Assembly: GCA_900555525.1 (NCBI GenBank)
Contig: USLP01000084.1
Coordinates: 1 to 6,272 of the forward strand
Reading direction: 5' to 3'
DNA length: 6,272 nt
DNA from: an uncultured Eubacteriales bacterium
GTDB taxonomy: Bacteria; Bacillota; Clostridia; UMGS1840
Part shown: one piece after another, positions 5,025 to 6,272 of the stretch
Numbering within the stretch: the first letter of the stretch is position 1
How the letters are laid out: every line of letters starts with the position of its first letter
The notes under the pieces: model-generated
What the model saw: the letters and a program-made list of their open reading frames with translations, nothing else
Databases searched by the model: none
Told to the model about the DNA's origin: nothing
Made by a program: the position numbers and the translations under genes

Positions 5025-6272
5025 TGATTACTGCGGCGGCATTTACATTTATTCTTGCTATGTTTGTTTCGGGATATTCGGATTTTTCCAATATCCCGGT
5101 TTTCGTGTGCTGTGCGGCTTTGTGCGCTTTTATTTCCGTAAGCGATAAGAAAACCGTACGCCAAAATATTTTTTCGGTATTAATATGTCTGATGATATTC
5201 GGCTTCGCAATGACCGAATATTCGTTCTTTTTGAAACGTATAACCGTATCTGCCGATAAATTTCTTTCTGAAAGCAGAGAAACTGTTACAGGCACGGTTA
5301 TTAACGATATATCGTCATATTCCGATTCAAGCGATTTTTTCATAAAGACCGAGGATGGAAATATCATAAAAGTAAAGCTGAAATCATTATGCGAAATATA
5401 CCCGGGCGATATTGTGAAAATTGAAAATGCGCATATTTATAAAGTACCGCCCGAAAACAAAATGAAGAATTTCAACAGACGTTTACTTGGCAAAAACTGC
5501 GTTTTGTATTTGAAAACCGAGACGAAAAATTTCAGCGTTGTCGGCTTTTCAAAAAAATATTCCGTCATTTCGGGCGCATATATGCTGAAAAAAGGCACGT
5601 TTTATGAGCTTCTTAAGTATCTTAATTACGATGAGGCGGGAACGGCATACGCAATGTTTACGTCGGATAAAGAATTTCTTCCGCAGGATATAACAGACAG
5701 CCTGATAAAAACGGGAACTATACATATTGCAACCGTTTCGGGACTTCACTTTGCGCTTATTGCAGGCATTTTGATAACTTTTTTACGGCTCTTTATACCA
5801 AGCTATAAAAAGCGTGTTATTATAACGCTTTTCTTTATGACCGCTTTTGCGTTTTATACAGGCTTGGGGGTATCCGTTATAAGAGCATACGTGAGCCTTT
5901 CGACAATTTATATCGCAGACCTTATCGGCGAAAAACGCATGAAGCTTAAGGATATTGTTCTTCTTACGATGTCCGCTTTTCTCATTATTTCACCCATGTA
6001 TGTTTATGATATTTCGTTTATACTTACCTTTTGCGCAACTATCGGCATTGCCTTTTTCTGCGCACCTGTTCAAAAAATATGCGTGAAAAAATACGGCGAT
6101 AAAATAAGCGCAGCCGTTTCAAATATTATCGTAACGCTTGTGATGCTTCCGTTTATTTTCGCGATTTTCGGACGTGTTTCCGTAATTTCCATAGTAACAA
6201 ACAGCCTCGTTGAATTTGTTACGGGCGCGCTTTTGATACTTGTGATTTTTACTTCCGTTTTTTCAAAGGTGT
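5024..6272 (+). CDS. comEC: DNA uptake channel protein ComEC, N-terminal part (3' end outside window)
   Basis: ComEC is the polytopic membrane protein through which single-stranded DNA enters the cytoplasm during natural transformation. The frame stays open from ATG 5024 to the right edge (416 codons plus one base). Visible order: hydrophobic segments near residues 5-17, 24-38 and 49-65; a soluble OB-fold-like region (DUF4131 type) at about 85-175, containing VTGTV, PGDIVKI (127-133) and NRRLLGKNCVLYL (151-163); then the Competence domain from about 200. Its hallmarks are HIATVSGLHFALIAG (234-248) with the SGLH motif, GVSVIRAYVS (282-291), SPMYVYDISFILTFCATIGI (323-342) and LPFIFAIFGRVSVIS (375-389). 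Whether the C-terminal metallo-beta-lactamase-like domain exists cannot be seen. The ATG overlaps the mgsA stop (TAATG). The AAAGGA at 5016-5021 is only two bases away, so translational coupling is likely; a later start at the Met codon 5060 has no ribosome binding site. Complete competence cannot be judged from one gene. Confidence 0.9.
   Translation, partial: MITAAAFTFILAMFVSGYSDFSNIPVFVCCAALCAFISVSDKKTVRQNIFSVLICLMIFGFAMTEYSFFLKRITVSADKFLSESRETVTGTVINDISSYSDSSDFFIKTEDGNIIKVKLKSLCEIYPGDIVKIENAHIYKVPPENKMKNFNRRLLGKNCVLYLKTETKNFSVVGFSKKYSVISGAYMLKKGTFYELLKYLNYDEAGTAYAMFTSDKEFLPQDITDSLIKTGTIHIATVSGLHFALIAGILITFLRLFIPSYKKRVIITLFFMTAFAFYTGLGVSVIRAYVSLSTIYIADLIGEKRMKLKDIVLLTMSAFLIISPMYVYDISFILTFCATIGIAFFCAPVQKICVKKYGDKISAAVSNIIVTLVMLPFIFAIFGRVSVISIVTNSLVEFVTGALLILVIFTSVFSKV
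5070..5098 (+). other. Inverted repeat (potential RNA hairpin) within the comEC 5' coding region
   Basis: The arms CGGGATATT (5070-5078) and AATATCCCG (5090-5098) are perfectly complementary over nine base pairs around an 11-base loop. Inside the loop, GG (5080-5081) can pair with CC (5088-5089) after a one-base bulge, leaving an ATTTTT tip. It begins 46 bases after the comEC ATG. Only four T residues follow soon after, so it is not a good intrinsic terminator. It may slow translation or transcription into comEC, or be chance in coding DNA. Confidence 0.35.

Noticed and set aside
5008..5367. Minus-strand reading frame of 119 codons opposite comEC
   Set aside because: It is antisense to a frame with clear ComEC hallmarks and has no recognisable domain or ribosome binding site.

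Overview
This window looks like chromosomal DNA of a bacterium in the Bacillota, most likely class Clostridia. The evidence is the gene order mreB-mreC-mreD-PBP2-minD-mgsA, protein sequences close to clostridial and bacillar family consensus, AAGGA/AGGTGG-type ribosome binding sites, and a moderate G+C of roughly 40-45% (estimated by eye from a few lines). All seven genes lie on the + strand and are tightly packed. The longest gap between genes is 38 bp, two junctions overlap, and I see no terminator or convincing internal promoter. The simplest reading is one polycistronic transcript that enters from the left and continues past the right edge.

Left part (2-3773): the C-terminal part of mreB, complete mreC (TTG start) and mreD, and a complete class B penicillin-binding protein of the PBP2/MrdA type. 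This is the elongasome: MreB filaments inside the membrane, MreC and MreD linking through it, and a transpeptidase that cross-links lateral-wall peptidoglycan outside. mreD and the PBP gene overlap by ATGA.

Middle (3812-5024): minD, the division-site-selection ATPase, and mgsA, methylglyoxal synthase. In the arrangement I remember from many clostridia, minD is flanked by minC and minE, and a rodA-type SEDS gene is often nearby. None of these three is present here. The MinD C-terminus, where the membrane-targeting amphipathic helix should be, has an unusual composition and is encoded by an AT-rich stretch of about 120 bp (about 26% G+C by hand count).

Right part (5024-6272): an open reading frame that runs off the window without a stop. 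It is the N-terminal and channel-domain part of ComEC, the DNA-uptake channel of natural transformation. Its ATG overlaps the mgsA stop (TAATG), and a perfect 9-bp inverted repeat lies just inside its coding sequence.

I found no RNA genes, CRISPR arrays, mobile elements or phage genes, and no sign of a new multi-gene system. The items most worth a second look are the reduced min locus with its odd MinD tail, and the coupling of comEC to a cell-shape operon.
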